A stretch of 64,000 nt of DNA, from NCBI RefSeq assembly GCF_002265625.1, contig NZ_NOVE01000001.1:62001-126000 (forward strand), given 5' to 3'. Origin of the DNA: Prevotella sp. 885 (lineage in GTDB: Bacteria; Bacteroidota; Bacteroidia; Bacteroidales; Bacteroidaceae). This document shows, piece after piece, positions 16,383-24,653 of the stretch. The notes beneath the pieces are model-generated. The model made no database searches and was not told where the DNA came from. It saw nothing but the letters and a program-made list of their open reading frames with translations. A program made the translations under genes and the position numbers. Each line of letters begins with the position of its first letter. The first letter of the stretch is position 1.

Positions 16383-17705
16383 ATGACAAAGAAGATTCTT
16401 TCCACATTGGCTCTCTCTCTCGCCATGCTTACAGCAAGCGCACAGAGCCAGCCCAACCGTCTCATTGTACACCAGAAGTCTGGTGGTTTCACAAGTTACC
16501 GCATCGGCAGTGTCGACTCATTGTCGTTCTACAACATCGAAGGTGAAGTTCGCGCTGACGTAAAGATCAACGACTATAAGACAGGCGACACAGGTGACAC
16601 GCTGTGGGTGGCTGTAACAAAGACTCCCGCTTGCAGCAGCTATCGCATCGACGTACTGCCCTCAGTACGCGCCAACGCATACAACGACGAAGTCATCGCA
16701 AGCTACTTCAACCAGCAGAAGGGTTCGACAGCTTTCTATGACGACTTCACTAACGCACAGCTCACTGGCTTCTCCACAAGAATGGAGCCGGGCACGAAGT
16801 ATACTGTCTTTACTCTCGGCTATGACCAATTAGGCACTCCCTGCGAGGTTTCGAGAGCAGAGATAGAGACTCCGCTTGCCGACGTGCTGGGCGACCCGAA
16901 GGTTGACTGCACCGTGGCAAACGCCGACTTCAAGGCGCTGACCTTCTCATTCGTGCCTAACGAGGACGTAAGCTGCTACTACATCACCATCTTCCCCGAG
17001 GGTGAGGGCGAGGCACAGTTCAACCAGTGGGGTCCGATGTTCGGCTTCGCCAACATGAGCCAGATGATACAGCAGTTCAGCGGACAAGCTTTCAAGGGCA
17101 AGCAGGAACACACCATCAACGGTCTGAACCCCGGCACCGACTATGAGCTTTACATCCTGCCGCTCGACCTCAACGGCAACTACGCTCCGCTGCAGAAGAC
17201 ATTGTGCAAGACCAAGGTAATGGGTGGCGAAGGCAAGTCTGTAATGACCATCACCGTCGGCGAGTTTACTGACTACGGAGAGAACGGTTGCGCACAGACC
17301 GTCACCTACACTCCGAACGACCAGACCAACCTCCACCGCGACATGGTAGTGGACAAGGCTAAGTTTGAGGACAAGAACGGCACATGGAAGGGTGACGAGA
17401 GCAAGATAGTAGAGTATCTCCAGGCTCCGAACCCGATGGATCCGAACTGGGACCAGTACGGTGAGGACGTTGCCACATGGGGCGTGGATGCCAACACCAC
17501 ATACATCGCCTACTCTATCGGTCAGAACGCCAAGGGCGAGTGGGGTGAGTTGGCAAAGAAGGAGTTCACCACTCCGGCTGCCGGCGCATCTGCTCCTGCA
17601 TACGCTCCCGCAACAAGCACCGTCATGAAGCGCATCGCTTCTGCCAAGGCACAGAAGCCGGGCATGGCTCCTGCCAAGACTTTCATCCAGCTGCAGGAGA
17701 AGTAA
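16383..17705 (+). CDS. Secreted protein with fibronectin-type III-like repeats
   Basis: A 440-residue protein with a signal peptide (SLAMLTASAQ-S). A short module follows (LIVHQKSGGFTSYRIGSVDSL) that resembles the start of many Prevotella surface proteins. Then come about three beta-sandwich repeats with Fn3-like ends (MEPGTKYTVFTLGYD, LNPGTDYELYILPLD, VDANTTYIAYSIGQN). The C-terminus is Ala/Pro-rich and has no T9SS sorting domain or lipobox. Function unknown; extracytoplasmic binding is a guess from the fold. It is a single-gene unit with its own promoter and an R2 cruciform after the stop. Confidence 0.7.
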   Translation: MTKKILSTLALSLAMLTASAQSQPNRLIVHQKSGGFTSYRIGSVDSLSFYNIEGEVRADVKINDYKTGDTGDTLWVAVTKTPACSSYRIDVLPSVRANAYNDEVIASYFNQQKGSTAFYDDFTNAQLTGFSTRMEPGTKYTVFTLGYDQLGTPCEVSRAEIETPLADVLGDPKVDCTVANADFKALTFSFVPNEDVSCYYITIFPEGEGEAQFNQWGPMFGFANMSQMIQQFSGQAFKGKQEHTINGLNPGTDYELYILPLDLNGNYAPLQKTLCKTKVMGGEGKSVMTITVGEFTDYGENGCAQTVTYTPNDQTNLHRDMVVDKAKFEDKNGTWKGDESKIVEYLQAPNPMDPNWDQYGEDVATWGVDANTTYIAYSIGQNAKGEWGELAKKEFTTPAAGASAPAYAPATSTVMKRIASAKAQKPGMAPAKTFIQLQEK

Positions 17706-17862
17706 GGGCTTTGACAAAAACCTGACTCCACAGTCCGTTTATGGGCGCAAAGCCTAACGGCTTTAAATAAAAGGCTTTACATTAGGTCTTACGAGAACCA
17801 GTTCTCGACCGACCTAACGTAAAGCCTTTTATTTGTGCACAGCACGCACCCATAATCGGAAA
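17706..17862 (+). repeat. R2 cruciform, copy B
   Basis: It starts right after the stop at 17705 with a leader nearly identical to that of copy A (GGGCTTTGACAAAAACC), then the arm TCCGTTTATGGGCGC, a side hairpin AAAGCC/GGCTTT, the long stem (AAAAGGCTTTACATTAGG with its partner) and the AGAACCAGTTCT centre. The side hairpin of copy A is AAATCC/GGATTT, a compensated change. Confidence 0.85.
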
Positions 17863-17937
17863 ACATATAAAAACACAAACTGGAATTTATCGGTGAGACA
17901 ACTCACTCCAACAAACAACAAATATATCATTACGCTC

Positions 17938-18040
17938 AGACGCGGAAACAACGAATTCAAACTAATTTACGAATTATTGTATGAGTAATAGAATATAGCA
18001 AAAATTTGTAAATTCGTTTTAATTCGTTGTTGCGCCGTCT
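17938..18040. repeat. 38-bp imperfect inverted repeat
   Basis: Arms at 17938-17975 and 18003-18040 match at 32 of 38 positions when one is reverse-complemented. They are built around ACGAATT and AATTTAC words, with a 27-bp A/T-rich centre. No coding content; it resembles a miniature mobile element. Confidence 0.65.
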
Positions 18041-18046
18041 AAGGCA

Positions 18047-18180
18047 ATATGTTAGTCCCCCTTCGGGGAACTATATGGGGTGGAACTATCGCACGTACCC
18101 ACAGCGGCGCTGCTTCGCAGCTTGCAGTGGGTTTCATAATATAGGTCCCGCTCCGCGGAACCAGCAGCTTATACTCAATC
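18047..18180 (+). repeat. R1 multi-hairpin repeat, copy c (H5-H7 half only)
   Basis: Contains H5, H6 and H7 (AGTCCCCCTTCGGGGAACT; the 34-nt CCCACAGC stem; GGTCCCGCTCCGCGGAACC) in plus orientation. The H1-H4 half is missing. Confidence 0.85.
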
Positions 18181-18322
18181 TGCTGTCGTCCGTGGGTGCG
18201 TGGCTACGGCCATGCAAATATCGTACAAAGAGTAAAAACATGTTACAAAATAAAAATTGATTATAGAGATTTAGATGGCTGTTTTTACGGTGTTTTGCTG
18301 TGCAAACGGCACCCATGCTTAA

Positions 18323-18427
18323 CAATAGTGCCTCTTTTACACCCCAATAGTGCCACTATTAGACAGTAAAAGTGGCACTATTGCATGATAAAAGTGCCAC
18401 TATTGGAGTGTAAAAGTGGCGCTATTG
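18323..18427. repeat. Alternating 22-bp palindromic array (AAAGTGGCACTATTG units)
   Basis: Five units centre on GTGCC or GGCAC at about 18330, 18352, 18376, 18396 and 18420, mostly in alternating orientation, so neighbours form nested palindromes. The same array lies at about 44975-45080 in the right arm. Confidence 0.8.
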
Positions 18428-18721
18428 CAGCAAAAAACGGCTCGTTTGTGAGTCAGATTTCATAACGCTTCGTAAGAAAACCTCATAACATATTGTGTAT
18501 AAGTACATTGGCTCCAAACGCTCAAAACTCAAGAATTTCGCACCAAAGATTTTGTTGTGCGCTCAGCTGGCAGTATTGAGCGTTAGGAATGCAAATATTG
18601 TGTCGGACGGCAAGGCGTCCGAATTAGGAGTTCTTGCTTAGGCAAGCGGCAGAGCCGAGCAGTGAATTTTGAATTAGGAATTATTCTCGGCTTCGCCTGC
18701 GATTTTGAATTATTCAGTTGT

Positions 18722-19100
18722 GAATTACAGCAGACAAGGCAAACTTAGGAGGCTATGGCGTCTCGCCGTAGCCACGCAGCCTCCTATAGCAGAACATCAA
18801 TCAGAGCCGTGTAATACGTAACTTCGTACTGCGCCGTGTCCCGAGGGGACACGTATTCATCAGAAACCCACTGCAAGCTCCGAAGGAGCGCAGCTGTGGG
18901 ATAAACAATCCTCCCCACCCTAACTTGGTTCCGCGAAGCGGGACCGACTATCATCCTCAACATCATACGGGATATGTCAGTCCCCCTTCGGGGAACTATA
19001 TGGGGTGGAACTATCGCACGTACCCACAGCGGCGCTGCTTCGCAGCTTGCAGTGGGTTTCATGATATAGGTCCCGCTCCGCGGAACCCGCAGCTTATTGT
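18722..19100 (+). repeat. R1 multi-hairpin repeat, copy d
   Basis: A full H1-H7 chain in plus orientation inside the left duplication arm. H1 is the GGCTATGGCG/CGCCGTAGCC stem. H3 reads CTCCGAAGGAG where copy a reads CTGCGAAGCAG. Confidence 0.9.
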
Positions 19101-19162
19101 AATTCACAAGCAGACGAGGCAAACATAGGAGGCTATGGCGGCTGGCGGTTGCCAGCCGCTAT

Positions 19163-19498
19163 TTATCCTCTTACATAATGCGGCATGTCGGCTGGCGTCA
19201 CCATTGAAATCTCAACGATACCCGCAACCTTTCCGTTCTTCTTCCATGCCGTCTGGTATATAACCTTGTGCACGCCCTGCTTCTCGATGGTGTAGCTGTT
19301 GCTGCCACCCGTTTCAAGCAGGTGGCGGATTATTTCGCGCGAACGCTCCGAGTGGCATCCCATGAGATTCTTGCCGATGAGGTCGCCCTCCTTCTTGTAT
19401 GTCTCGCGCGACTTGTCGTTCATGTAGATGATAACGCCCTCAGCGTCGCAGACTGTCACGGCGCAATTCATTTCCTTAGCCCATTCGTAGTTTTCCAT
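19163..19498 (-). CDS. Stand-alone PAS domain protein
   Basis: A 111-residue soluble protein that is a single PAS fold. AVTVCDAEGVIIYMNDKS supplies the first strands, DLIGKNLMGCHSERS the typical NxxGKxxxxCH motif, and GKVAGIVEISMV the closing sheet. The Cys-His pair recalls heme- or ligand-binding PAS domains. There is no output domain or membrane anchor, so it probably works by binding a partner. It stands alone on the minus strand next to the left duplication arm; its N-terminal Met at 19498 follows an A/T-rich leader. Confidence 0.8.
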   Translation of the reverse strand: MENYEWAKEMNCAVTVCDAEGVIIYMNDKSRETYKKEGDLIGKNLMGCHSERSREIIRHLLETGGSNSYTIEKQGVHKVIYQTAWKKNGKVAGIVEISMVTPADMPHYVRG

Positions 19499-19742
19499 TG
19501 TAACGTTAGTTTTTAGATGAATACCTTACTGAACTTATGAAAGTTCAATACCTATTATATGCGCAAAGATAAAGATAATATTCCGTGCTGCAAGCAATTT
19601 CCACCCTGTTCGTTATCATTTTGTTATTCTGCCCCACTTTTATGTCTTGTTTAAGGCAGAAAAGAGGAATGGCAATATGACAGCAAAGATGATTGATGTA
19701 TGTCAATTTATTACATTTATTGAAAAAAAAGTGCTGAAAAAC

Positions 19743-19773
19743 TTGTGTCCTCGCACACAAATTATTAACTTTG
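19743..19773 (+). promoter_or_regulatory. Promoter of the candidate small RNA
   Basis: TTG at 19743-19745 and TAACTTTG at 19766-19773, 20 nt apart. No start codon with a sensible frame follows; a terminator is found about 200 nt later. Confidence 0.75.
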
Positions 19774-19779
19774 CATCGT

Positions 19780-19982
19780 GTTCGAGAGAATGCAATGTTT
19801 TTTCATTAGGTTAGTAGTTTGATAGATTTTAAGGTAAAGATTATGTTATTAGATTTTGAAGCTATTGCAATTTTGCCGGAATCAAGTTGTTGATTCGAAA
19901 TGGTAGCATTAGTTAAAATCAAACATTCTTAACATTATTCTTTGAGAGGCCGGTGCGAGTGATTCGTGTCGTCCTTTTTTTT
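19780..19982 (+). ncRNA. Candidate structured small RNA, about 200 nt
   Basis: It is bounded by a promoter ending at 19773 and an intrinsic terminator at 19947-19982. Three nested pairings are seen: TTTGAT (19818) and TTTTAA (19827) with TTAAAATCAAA (19913-19923); GCTATT (19861-19866) with GGTAGC (19902-19907); and a perfect hairpin GAATCAA-GTTG-TTGATTC (19879-19896). The next gene has its own promoter at 20051-20082, so this unit is independent. Length and a long central helix would fit a 6S-like RNA, but I cannot assign a family. Confidence 0.6.
19947..19982 (+). terminator. Intrinsic terminator of the candidate small RNA
   Basis: The stem AGGcCGGTGCGA / TCGTGTCGtCCT with a five-base loop is followed directly by eight T. 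Confidence 0.75.
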
Positions 19983-20050
19983 GTACCTACCCGAACCGTC
20001 CCGCAAACGATACTAACCGAGACGCCATAGCGTTTTTTCGCTTCCCACCC

Positions 20051-20082
20051 TTGCCGCTTTCAACATAAAAGCCTTAACTTTG
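20051..20082 (+). promoter_or_regulatory. Promoter of the nhaC-type gene
   Basis: TTG at 20051-20053 and TAACTTTG at 20075-20082, 21 nt apart, 32 nt before the start codon. Confidence 0.75.
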
Positions 20083-20114
20083 CAAAACGAAAAACATCAA
20101 GGGGTAAAAAGATT

Positions 20115-21740
20115 ATGGATTTCAATTTCATCGGGACCATTTGGTCTCTTCTTCCTCCCGTCGTGGCCATTGGGCTGGCTCTGAAGACCAAGGAGGTGTA
20201 TTCATCGTTGTTCATAGGCATCGTGCTCGGCGCTATACTATATAGCATGTCAATGGGTACTGGTCTTGAAGGATTCCTGACCCATCTGCTCAACGACACC
20301 GTCGGAACGGGGACTGACGCCAAGCATTATGGCCTTATCTCATGTCTGTCCGACCCTTGGAACGTGGGCATCATCGTGTTCCTCGTCGTTCTGGGTTCTA
20401 TCGTGTCGCTAATGAACAAGGCTGGCGGATCAGCAGCCTTCGGACGCTGGGCTTCCAAGCACATCAAGACAAAGATAGGAGCACAGATTGCAACCATCAT
20501 TCTCGGTCTGCTCATCTTCATCGACGACTATTTCAACTGCCTCACCGTAGGTTCGGTGATGCGTCCGATAACCGTGCGCCATGGCGTGACAAAAGAAAAA
20601 CTGGCTTACCTTATCGACTCCACCGCAGCTCCGGTCTGCATCATATCGCCCATATCGAGCTGGGCGGCAGCCGTGTCGGGATTCGTGTCGGGCGGCGAGA
20701 ATGGTCTGGCGTTGTTCTGCCAGGCTATACCGTTCAATTTCTACGCATTCTTCACAATCATCTTCATATTCATGATTGTGTTGTCCGGATTCGACTTCAA
20801 GGCAATGAGCAAGTACGACGCACGTCTGCAGGAATGGTACGAGCGCACTGGCGGTCAGGTGGACGAGGTGATTGACACCAAGCTGCAAATCGTAGAACAT
20901 GGCGTCGGTGCAAAGCAAGCCAGCAATAAGCCGGCATCGACAAACGGTTCGGTTGCCGACCTTGTAGTGCCTATTCTTATGCTCATCGTGTTCTGCATGG
21001 CTGGCATGGTTTACTCGGGAGGCTATTTCGACGCAACAAGCACTTGCTACCACAACTTCGTGGATGCGTTCGCAGCAAGCAACGCTTCTGTCGGACTGGT
21101 TATCGGATCGCTTGCAGCGTTGATTCTCACCATAGCGATGTTCGTAGCACGCCACACACTGAAGTTCGACAATGCCATGAGCTGTCTTATCAAAGGTTTC
21201 GAAGCAATGGTTCCTGCCATACTGATTCTCACCCTTGCATGGACACTGAAGAGTATGACCGACTCTCTTGGCGCTGCCGAATACGTATCGGGCGTTGTGG
21301 CAAGCACTGCCTCTGGACTGCAGATGCTGCTGCCGGCAATCATATTCATCGTTGCAGCATTGCTCGCCTTTGCCACCGGCACCTCTTGGGGAACGTTCGG
21401 TATACTCATCCCTATCTGCATCGCCGTATTCCCTGCTGCCGCACCGCTCCGCATCATCTCCATCTCAGCCTGCATGGCAGGTGCAGTCTGCGGCGACCAT
21501 GTGTCTCCGATTTCCGACACCACCATCATGGCATCGGCAGGCGCCGAATGCAAGCACGTTCACCACGTGTCTTCGCAGTTGCCATACGCCCTGACAGTAG
21601 CCGCAGTGTCGTTCCTGACATTCGTCGTAGCCGGTTTCACACAGCAACTCGGCATCATAGCCTGTGCTGCCATTTCCTGGGTTTCAGGCATAGCAATGCT
21701 TTTCTCAGCATTATGGGGGCTGAGAAGAATCAGTAGATAA
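20115..21740 (+). CDS. Na+/H+ antiporter of the NhaC family
   Basis: A 541-residue integral membrane protein with about twelve hydrophobic segments. It would exchange sodium for protons, or a related organic substrate pair, across the inner membrane. Diagnostic blocks are LLIFIDDYFNCLTVGSVMRP (about residues 130-150), the STAAPVCIISPISSWAA stretch and the C-terminal GTSWGTFGILIPI and CGDHVSPISDTTIMASAG motifs, all typical of NhaC-type transporters. A polar loop (residues about 245-280) joins the two halves. It is a single gene with its own promoter. Substrate specificity within this family cannot be read from sequence. Confidence 0.9.
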   Translation: MDFNFIGTIWSLLPPVVAIGLALKTKEVYSSLFIGIVLGAILYSMSMGTGLEGFLTHLLNDTVGTGTDAKHYGLISCLSDPWNVGIIVFLVVLGSIVSLMNKAGGSAAFGRWASKHIKTKIGAQIATIILGLLIFIDDYFNCLTVGSVMRPITVRHGVTKEKLAYLIDSTAAPVCIISPISSWAAAVSGFVSGGENGLALFCQAIPFNFYAFFTIIFIFMIVLSGFDFKAMSKYDARLQEWYERTGGQVDEVIDTKLQIVEHGVGAKQASNKPASTNGSVADLVVPILMLIVFCMAGMVYSGGYFDATSTCYHNFVDAFAASNASVGLVIGSLAALILTIAMFVARHTLKFDNAMSCLIKGFEAMVPAILILTLAWTLKSMTDSLGAAEYVSGVVASTASGLQMLLPAIIFIVAALLAFATGTSWGTFGILIPICIAVFPAAAPLRIISISACMAGAVCGDHVSPISDTTIMASAGAECKHVHHVSSQLPYALTVAAVSFLTFVVAGFTQQLGIIACAAISWVSGIAMLFSALWGLRRISR

Positions 21741-21810
21741 AAAGTATCTTTAGACAAGAAGACATAATTTATCCTATCAATTTAATTAGGAGAGGATCGC
21801 CTTGCGTTTT

Positions 21811-21911
21811 TGTTAAGTATAACTAATAAAACAGTGCTTTGGCGTGTTTTTGTTTGGTATACTTAATAAAATCGGTATATTTGCATAAAGTTTTAAGTAT
21901 AACTAATAAAA
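21811..21911 (+). repeat. Three phased 40-bp repeats at the promoter of the DUF4143 ATPase gene
   Basis: The word GTATAnnTAATAAAA begins at 21817, 21857 and 21897, exactly 40 bp apart. The first two copies are also preceded by TTTTTGTT. The second unit overlaps the -33 box and the third lies in the short leader, 10 nt before the start codon. Confidence 0.85.
21854..21883 (+). promoter_or_regulatory. Promoter within the 40-bp repeats
   Basis: TTG at 21854-21856 and TATATTTG at 21876-21883, 19 nt apart. The box lies between repeat units two and three. Confidence 0.7.
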
Positions 21912-21920
21912 AACTGCCTT

Positions 21921-23126
21921 ATGATAAAGCTTATTAACCGTCAAGACTATACGGAACAGATAACCCCGTTCATAGACAAGAACATAATAAAGGTGCTGAC
22001 AGGTCAACGACGTGTCGGAAAGAGTTGCATACTTAGGCAGATACAAGAGCACATAGAGCATACACATAGCAAATGCAATACTATATGTATAAACAAAGAA
22101 TTGGAGGAATTTGCCTTTATACGTACTAATGAGGAACTTACCGCTTATGTGACGGAACACCTGAAAGAGGGCTGTGCCAACTATCTTTTCATTGATGAGG
22201 TGCAGGACATAAATGGATTTGAGCACACGCTGCGCAGCCTTCAAGCCCAGGACGCTTGCGACATTTTCATTACAGGTAGCAATGCCACAATGTTGTCGAG
22301 CGAGCTCTCAACGTATCTTTCCGGCAGATACATCGAATTTCATATACACAGCCTTTCATATAAGGAGTTTATGGAGTTTAACCGTCTGACACCTTCCACA
22401 CAGACCCTGCGCGACTTTCTTACTTTCGGCGGACTGCCTTATCTGAGCAACCTGCCATTGCAGCGCGACATCGTATTTGAATATCTGCGCAATGTCTACT
22501 CCACCATTATGCTCAAGGATGTGGTAAGGCGTGAGAACATACGCAATGTGGACTTTCTGGAAACACTCGCATTATATACAGCTGACAACGTGGGCAATCT
22601 TTTCTCAGCCAACAATATCAGCCGTTATCTCAAGTCGCAGCGCGTGAACATCTCTCCGCTGCAAGTGATAAATTACCTCAGATCACTGCAGAATGCGTAT
22701 CTTATCAATAAGGTACGCCGAATAGATGTGAACGGGCTGAAGACATTTGAGATTGGTGACAAGTATTATTTCGAAGATCTCGGTCTGCGCAACTGTCATT
22801 TCGGATTCAACATGCAGAGTGACATTCATAAACTAATGGAGAATGCCATCTACCTGCATCTTGCCAATAAACAATACGAGGTGTTCACCGGGCAGCTGGC
22901 AGGTGGACGTGAAGTGGACTTCGTTGCTCGCAAGAACGATGAAGTGGTATACATCCAATCATCATATCTGATGAATGATGAAGCCACACGTCAGCGCGAA
23001 TTCGGCAACCTGCAGAGTATAGCCGACAACTATCCGAAATATGTGGTTAGTCTTGACGAATGGACAAGCGGAAGCAATGTTGACGGGATAAAGCACATTC
23101 ATCTCGGAGAGTTCCTGCAAATGTAA
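21921..23126 (+). CDS. AAA-type ATPase with C-terminal DUF4143 domain (1)
   Basis: A 401-residue protein. The N-terminal AAA_14-type ATPase has a Walker A GQRRVGKS (28-35), a Walker B YLFIDEVQDI and a sensor-like FITGSNA. A winged-helix-like middle (NISRYLKSQRVNISPLQVINYL) joins it to a C-terminal DUF4143 domain of restriction-nuclease-like fold (GGREVDFVARKND). Where active PD-(D/E)xK domains have ExK, this one reads YIQS, so it may not cut DNA. The family is common in Bacteroidetes in many copies and has no settled function. The gene is monocistronic, preceded by 40-bp phased repeats and followed within 12 nt by R2 copy C. Confidence 0.88.
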   Translation: MIKLINRQDYTEQITPFIDKNIIKVLTGQRRVGKSCILRQIQEHIEHTHSKCNTICINKELEEFAFIRTNEELTAYVTEHLKEGCANYLFIDEVQDINGFEHTLRSLQAQDACDIFITGSNATMLSSELSTYLSGRYIEFHIHSLSYKEFMEFNRLTPSTQTLRDFLTFGGLPYLSNLPLQRDIVFEYLRNVYSTIMLKDVVRRENIRNVDFLETLALYTADNVGNLFSANNISRYLKSQRVNISPLQVINYLRSLQNAYLINKVRRIDVNGLKTFEIGDKYYFEDLGLRNCHFGFNMQSDIHKLMENAIYLHLANKQYEVFTGQLAGGREVDFVARKNDEVVYIQSSYLMNDEATRQREFGNLQSIADNYPKYVVSLDEWTSGSNVDGIKHIHLGEFLQM

Positions 23127-23137
23127 CTAAAGATTTT

Positions 23138-23230
23138 AATAAAAGGCTTTACATTAGGTCTTACGAGAACCAGTTCTCGACAACCTAACGTAAAGCCTTT
23201 TATTTGTGCTCAGCACGCGCCCATAAGCGG
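23138..23230 (+). repeat. R2 cruciform, copy C
   Basis: The long stem (TAAAAGGCTTTACATTAGG with CCTAACGTAAAGCCTTTTA) and the AGAACCAGTTCT centre at 23138-23206, then the outer arm GCGCCCATAAGCGGA. It begins 12 nt after the ATPase stop and lacks the left outer arm. Confidence 0.82.
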
Positions 23231-23254
23231 AAAAAACAAAAAAAACACAAACTG

Positions 23255-23312
23255 CGTATCTACGGCGAGACGCCATAGCCTCATAGGTTTGCCTTGTCTG
23301 CTGTAATTCAAA
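23255..23312 (-). repeat. R1 head module (isolated)
   Basis: The H1 hairpin and its GCAGACAAGGCAAAC flank in reverse orientation, without the rest of R1. It directly abuts the stop of the M15 peptidase gene. Confidence 0.75.
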
Positions 23313-23793
23313 ACTCGAGCCTGAACGCCTGATGTCGGCATTTGCGGTCTTCGCAGTAACTGACGTGCAGCCAGCGGGTGCCCGACTTGCGGTTGCGCTC
23401 GAAGATTAGTTGGTCGAAGGGTAGGTTGGCTTGGATGTATGCGAACATCCTTTCGCCTACTTCGTTGGAGGGAATGAAGAGGTCGGCAGCCTCGCCGCGT
23501 ACGTGCTGCGAGGTGGGGACGCCACCCACGAGGGCGTTCACCTTTGGCGAGCGATAGCCGCTCGTGATGAGAATCCTGCCAAAACGGCGGCGCAGAGGTT
23601 CCAGCACGTTGTCGCACAACGCCTTCAGACGGCGCTCCATGTCAGCGTCGGGAAGGTTTGGCAGATTGTGTCGTACGGCTGCTGCCGACATTACGAACTC
23701 GCGCAAAGAGAAATGTGCGCTGAGACGACGGTTAGGAACCGAGTCGTAATAAGTGGCTGCCACCGCAGTGGCAGCCTGATGTGTGTTTTTCAT
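23308..23793 (-). CDS. M15-family zinc peptidase (D-Ala-D-Ala carboxypeptidase-like)
   Basis: A 161-residue protein without a clear signal peptide. The peptidase M15A/VanY-like core is plain: TSGYRSPKVNALVGG, then SQHVRGEAADL and WLHVS, giving zinc ligands His97, Asp104 and His143. Such enzymes cut peptidoglycan cross-bridge peptides and are often phage-derived endolysins. It faces away from the HU/smalltalk genes. That trio (HU-like, smalltalk, cell-wall hydrolase) is a recurrent small cassette in Bacteroidales, although the hydrolase here is divergent rather than in line. A 5' leader of over 100 nt precedes it if the TAATTTTG box at 23907-23914 is the promoter. Confidence 0.87.
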   Translation of the reverse strand: MKNTHQAATAVAATYYDSVPNRRLSAHFSLREFVMSAAAVRHNLPNLPDADMERRLKALCDNVLEPLRRRFGRILITSGYRSPKVNALVGGVPTSQHVRGEAADLFIPSNEVGERMFAYIQANLPFDQLIFERNRKSGTRWLHVSYCEDRKCRHQAFRLEF

Positions 23794-23986
23794 GGTTGTG
23801 TGTTTTAAGTGTTAACTGTAAAAGAATCAAGTATATATTAATCTGTATCGTATTATTATAATGTATATTCTTAATAGTTCTTGTGCCTTCTCTTAGGTTT
23901 CGACGGCAAAATTAGGAAGACTTATAGAAGCAACATTTCAAATAGAATCTTTCTTTGTTAAACAATGTTTATTCCGCACAAAACAC

Positions 23987-24017
23987 TTGACATCGCTTCC
24001 GCTGGTTACTACCTTTG
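23987..24017 (+). promoter_or_regulatory. Promoter of the HU-like gene
   Basis: TTG at 23987-23989 and TACCTTTG at 24010-24017, 20 nt apart. It leaves a leader of about 130 nt before the start at 24153. Confidence 0.75.
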
Positions 24018-24152
24018 CAACCGTAATCAGAACCCAACCACTCTGAAGCGCTTCAAAATAAAAGAAAGAGTAATTTGTCAGACTGATCACAACCATGAAA
24101 AACATTAACAAATCTAATTACTAATTTTTAAAAAAGAAAGGAAAAACACATT

Positions 24153-24599
24153 ATGGCACTTAACTACAAGATTTACCAGAGCAACGCTAACAACTCCACT
24201 AAGGGCAAGTTCTACGCTCGTGCTTCACACAAGGAAACCGTTGGTATCAAGGAGCTTGCTGCTGTCATGCAGGACAACTGCACCGTCAAGCACTCCGACA
24301 TCGTAGCCGTACTCTCTGAGCTTTCAGAGGTGATGAAGCAGGAGCTCCAGCGTGGCAACCGCGTACGCATCGACGGACTCGGCATCTTCAAGGTGAACAT
24401 CCGCAGCAAGGGAGCCAAGACCGCCCAGGAATTCAGCGCCGCCGAGAACATCCTCGGCACCCGCATCAACTTCCGCCCCGAGTCGTTTGTCAATACCAAC
24501 GGCAGTCACATCACCAACATGCTCTCAGGTCTGAAGGTGAAGGAGGACGGAACCTATGAAAGCCCGCGTACTAAGGATAAGAACACTGAGAACGTATAA
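24153..24599 (+). CDS. HU/IHF-like DNA-binding protein
   Basis: A 148-residue member of the Bacteroidetes HU-like group with an extended N-terminus (residues 1-30, KIYQSNANNSTKGKFYARA) and a C-terminal tail. The core holds the HU helix pair (IVAVLSELSEVMKQELQRG) and arm (RVRIDGLGIFKVNIRSKG). It lacks the classical long DNA-wrapping arm with a tip proline, so it is not a canonical chromosomal HU. It probably binds or bends DNA in the nucleoid. The next gene is a 34-codon smalltalk gene, 54 nt downstream, and a strong terminator closes the pair. Confidence 0.9.
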   Translation: MALNYKIYQSNANNSTKGKFYARASHKETVGIKELAAVMQDNCTVKHSDIVAVLSELSEVMKQELQRGNRVRIDGLGIFKVNIRSKGAKTAQEFSAAENILGTRINFRPESFVNTNGSHITNMLSGLKVKEDGTYESPRTKDKNTENV

Positions 24600-24653
24600 C
24601 CAAACACACAAGACTAAGACTAACACACAAAAACGATAACATAATACGATAAG

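Larger units (their letters stand above)
18210..19115 (+). repeat. Left arm of a 0.9-kb inverted duplication
   Basis: This block reads in reverse complement at 44227-45192 with roughly 90 percent or better identity by eye. It contains a palindromic 22-bp array (18323-18427), a stretch of about 230 bp without recognisable features (18440-18670), A/T-rich filler and R1 copy d. The right arm carries an extra segment of roughly 70 bp around 44610-44690. No gene is seen inside either arm. Confidence 0.9.

Noticed and set aside
18430-18720. Possible attachment site or origin in the A/T-rich part of the left duplication arm
   Set aside because: No integrase, no tRNA end, no DnaA-box cluster; the only structure is the general inverted duplication and TTGAATTA-type filler.
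19545-19760. 71-codon minus-strand frame upstream of the PAS gene
   Set aside because: Composition is A/T-rich and random-looking; the region contains a promoter for the small RNA on the other strand.
19780-19982. Riboswitch or leader control for nhaC
   Set aside because: The terminator is followed by a separate promoter 70 nt later that serves nhaC, so an independent small RNA is more likely.
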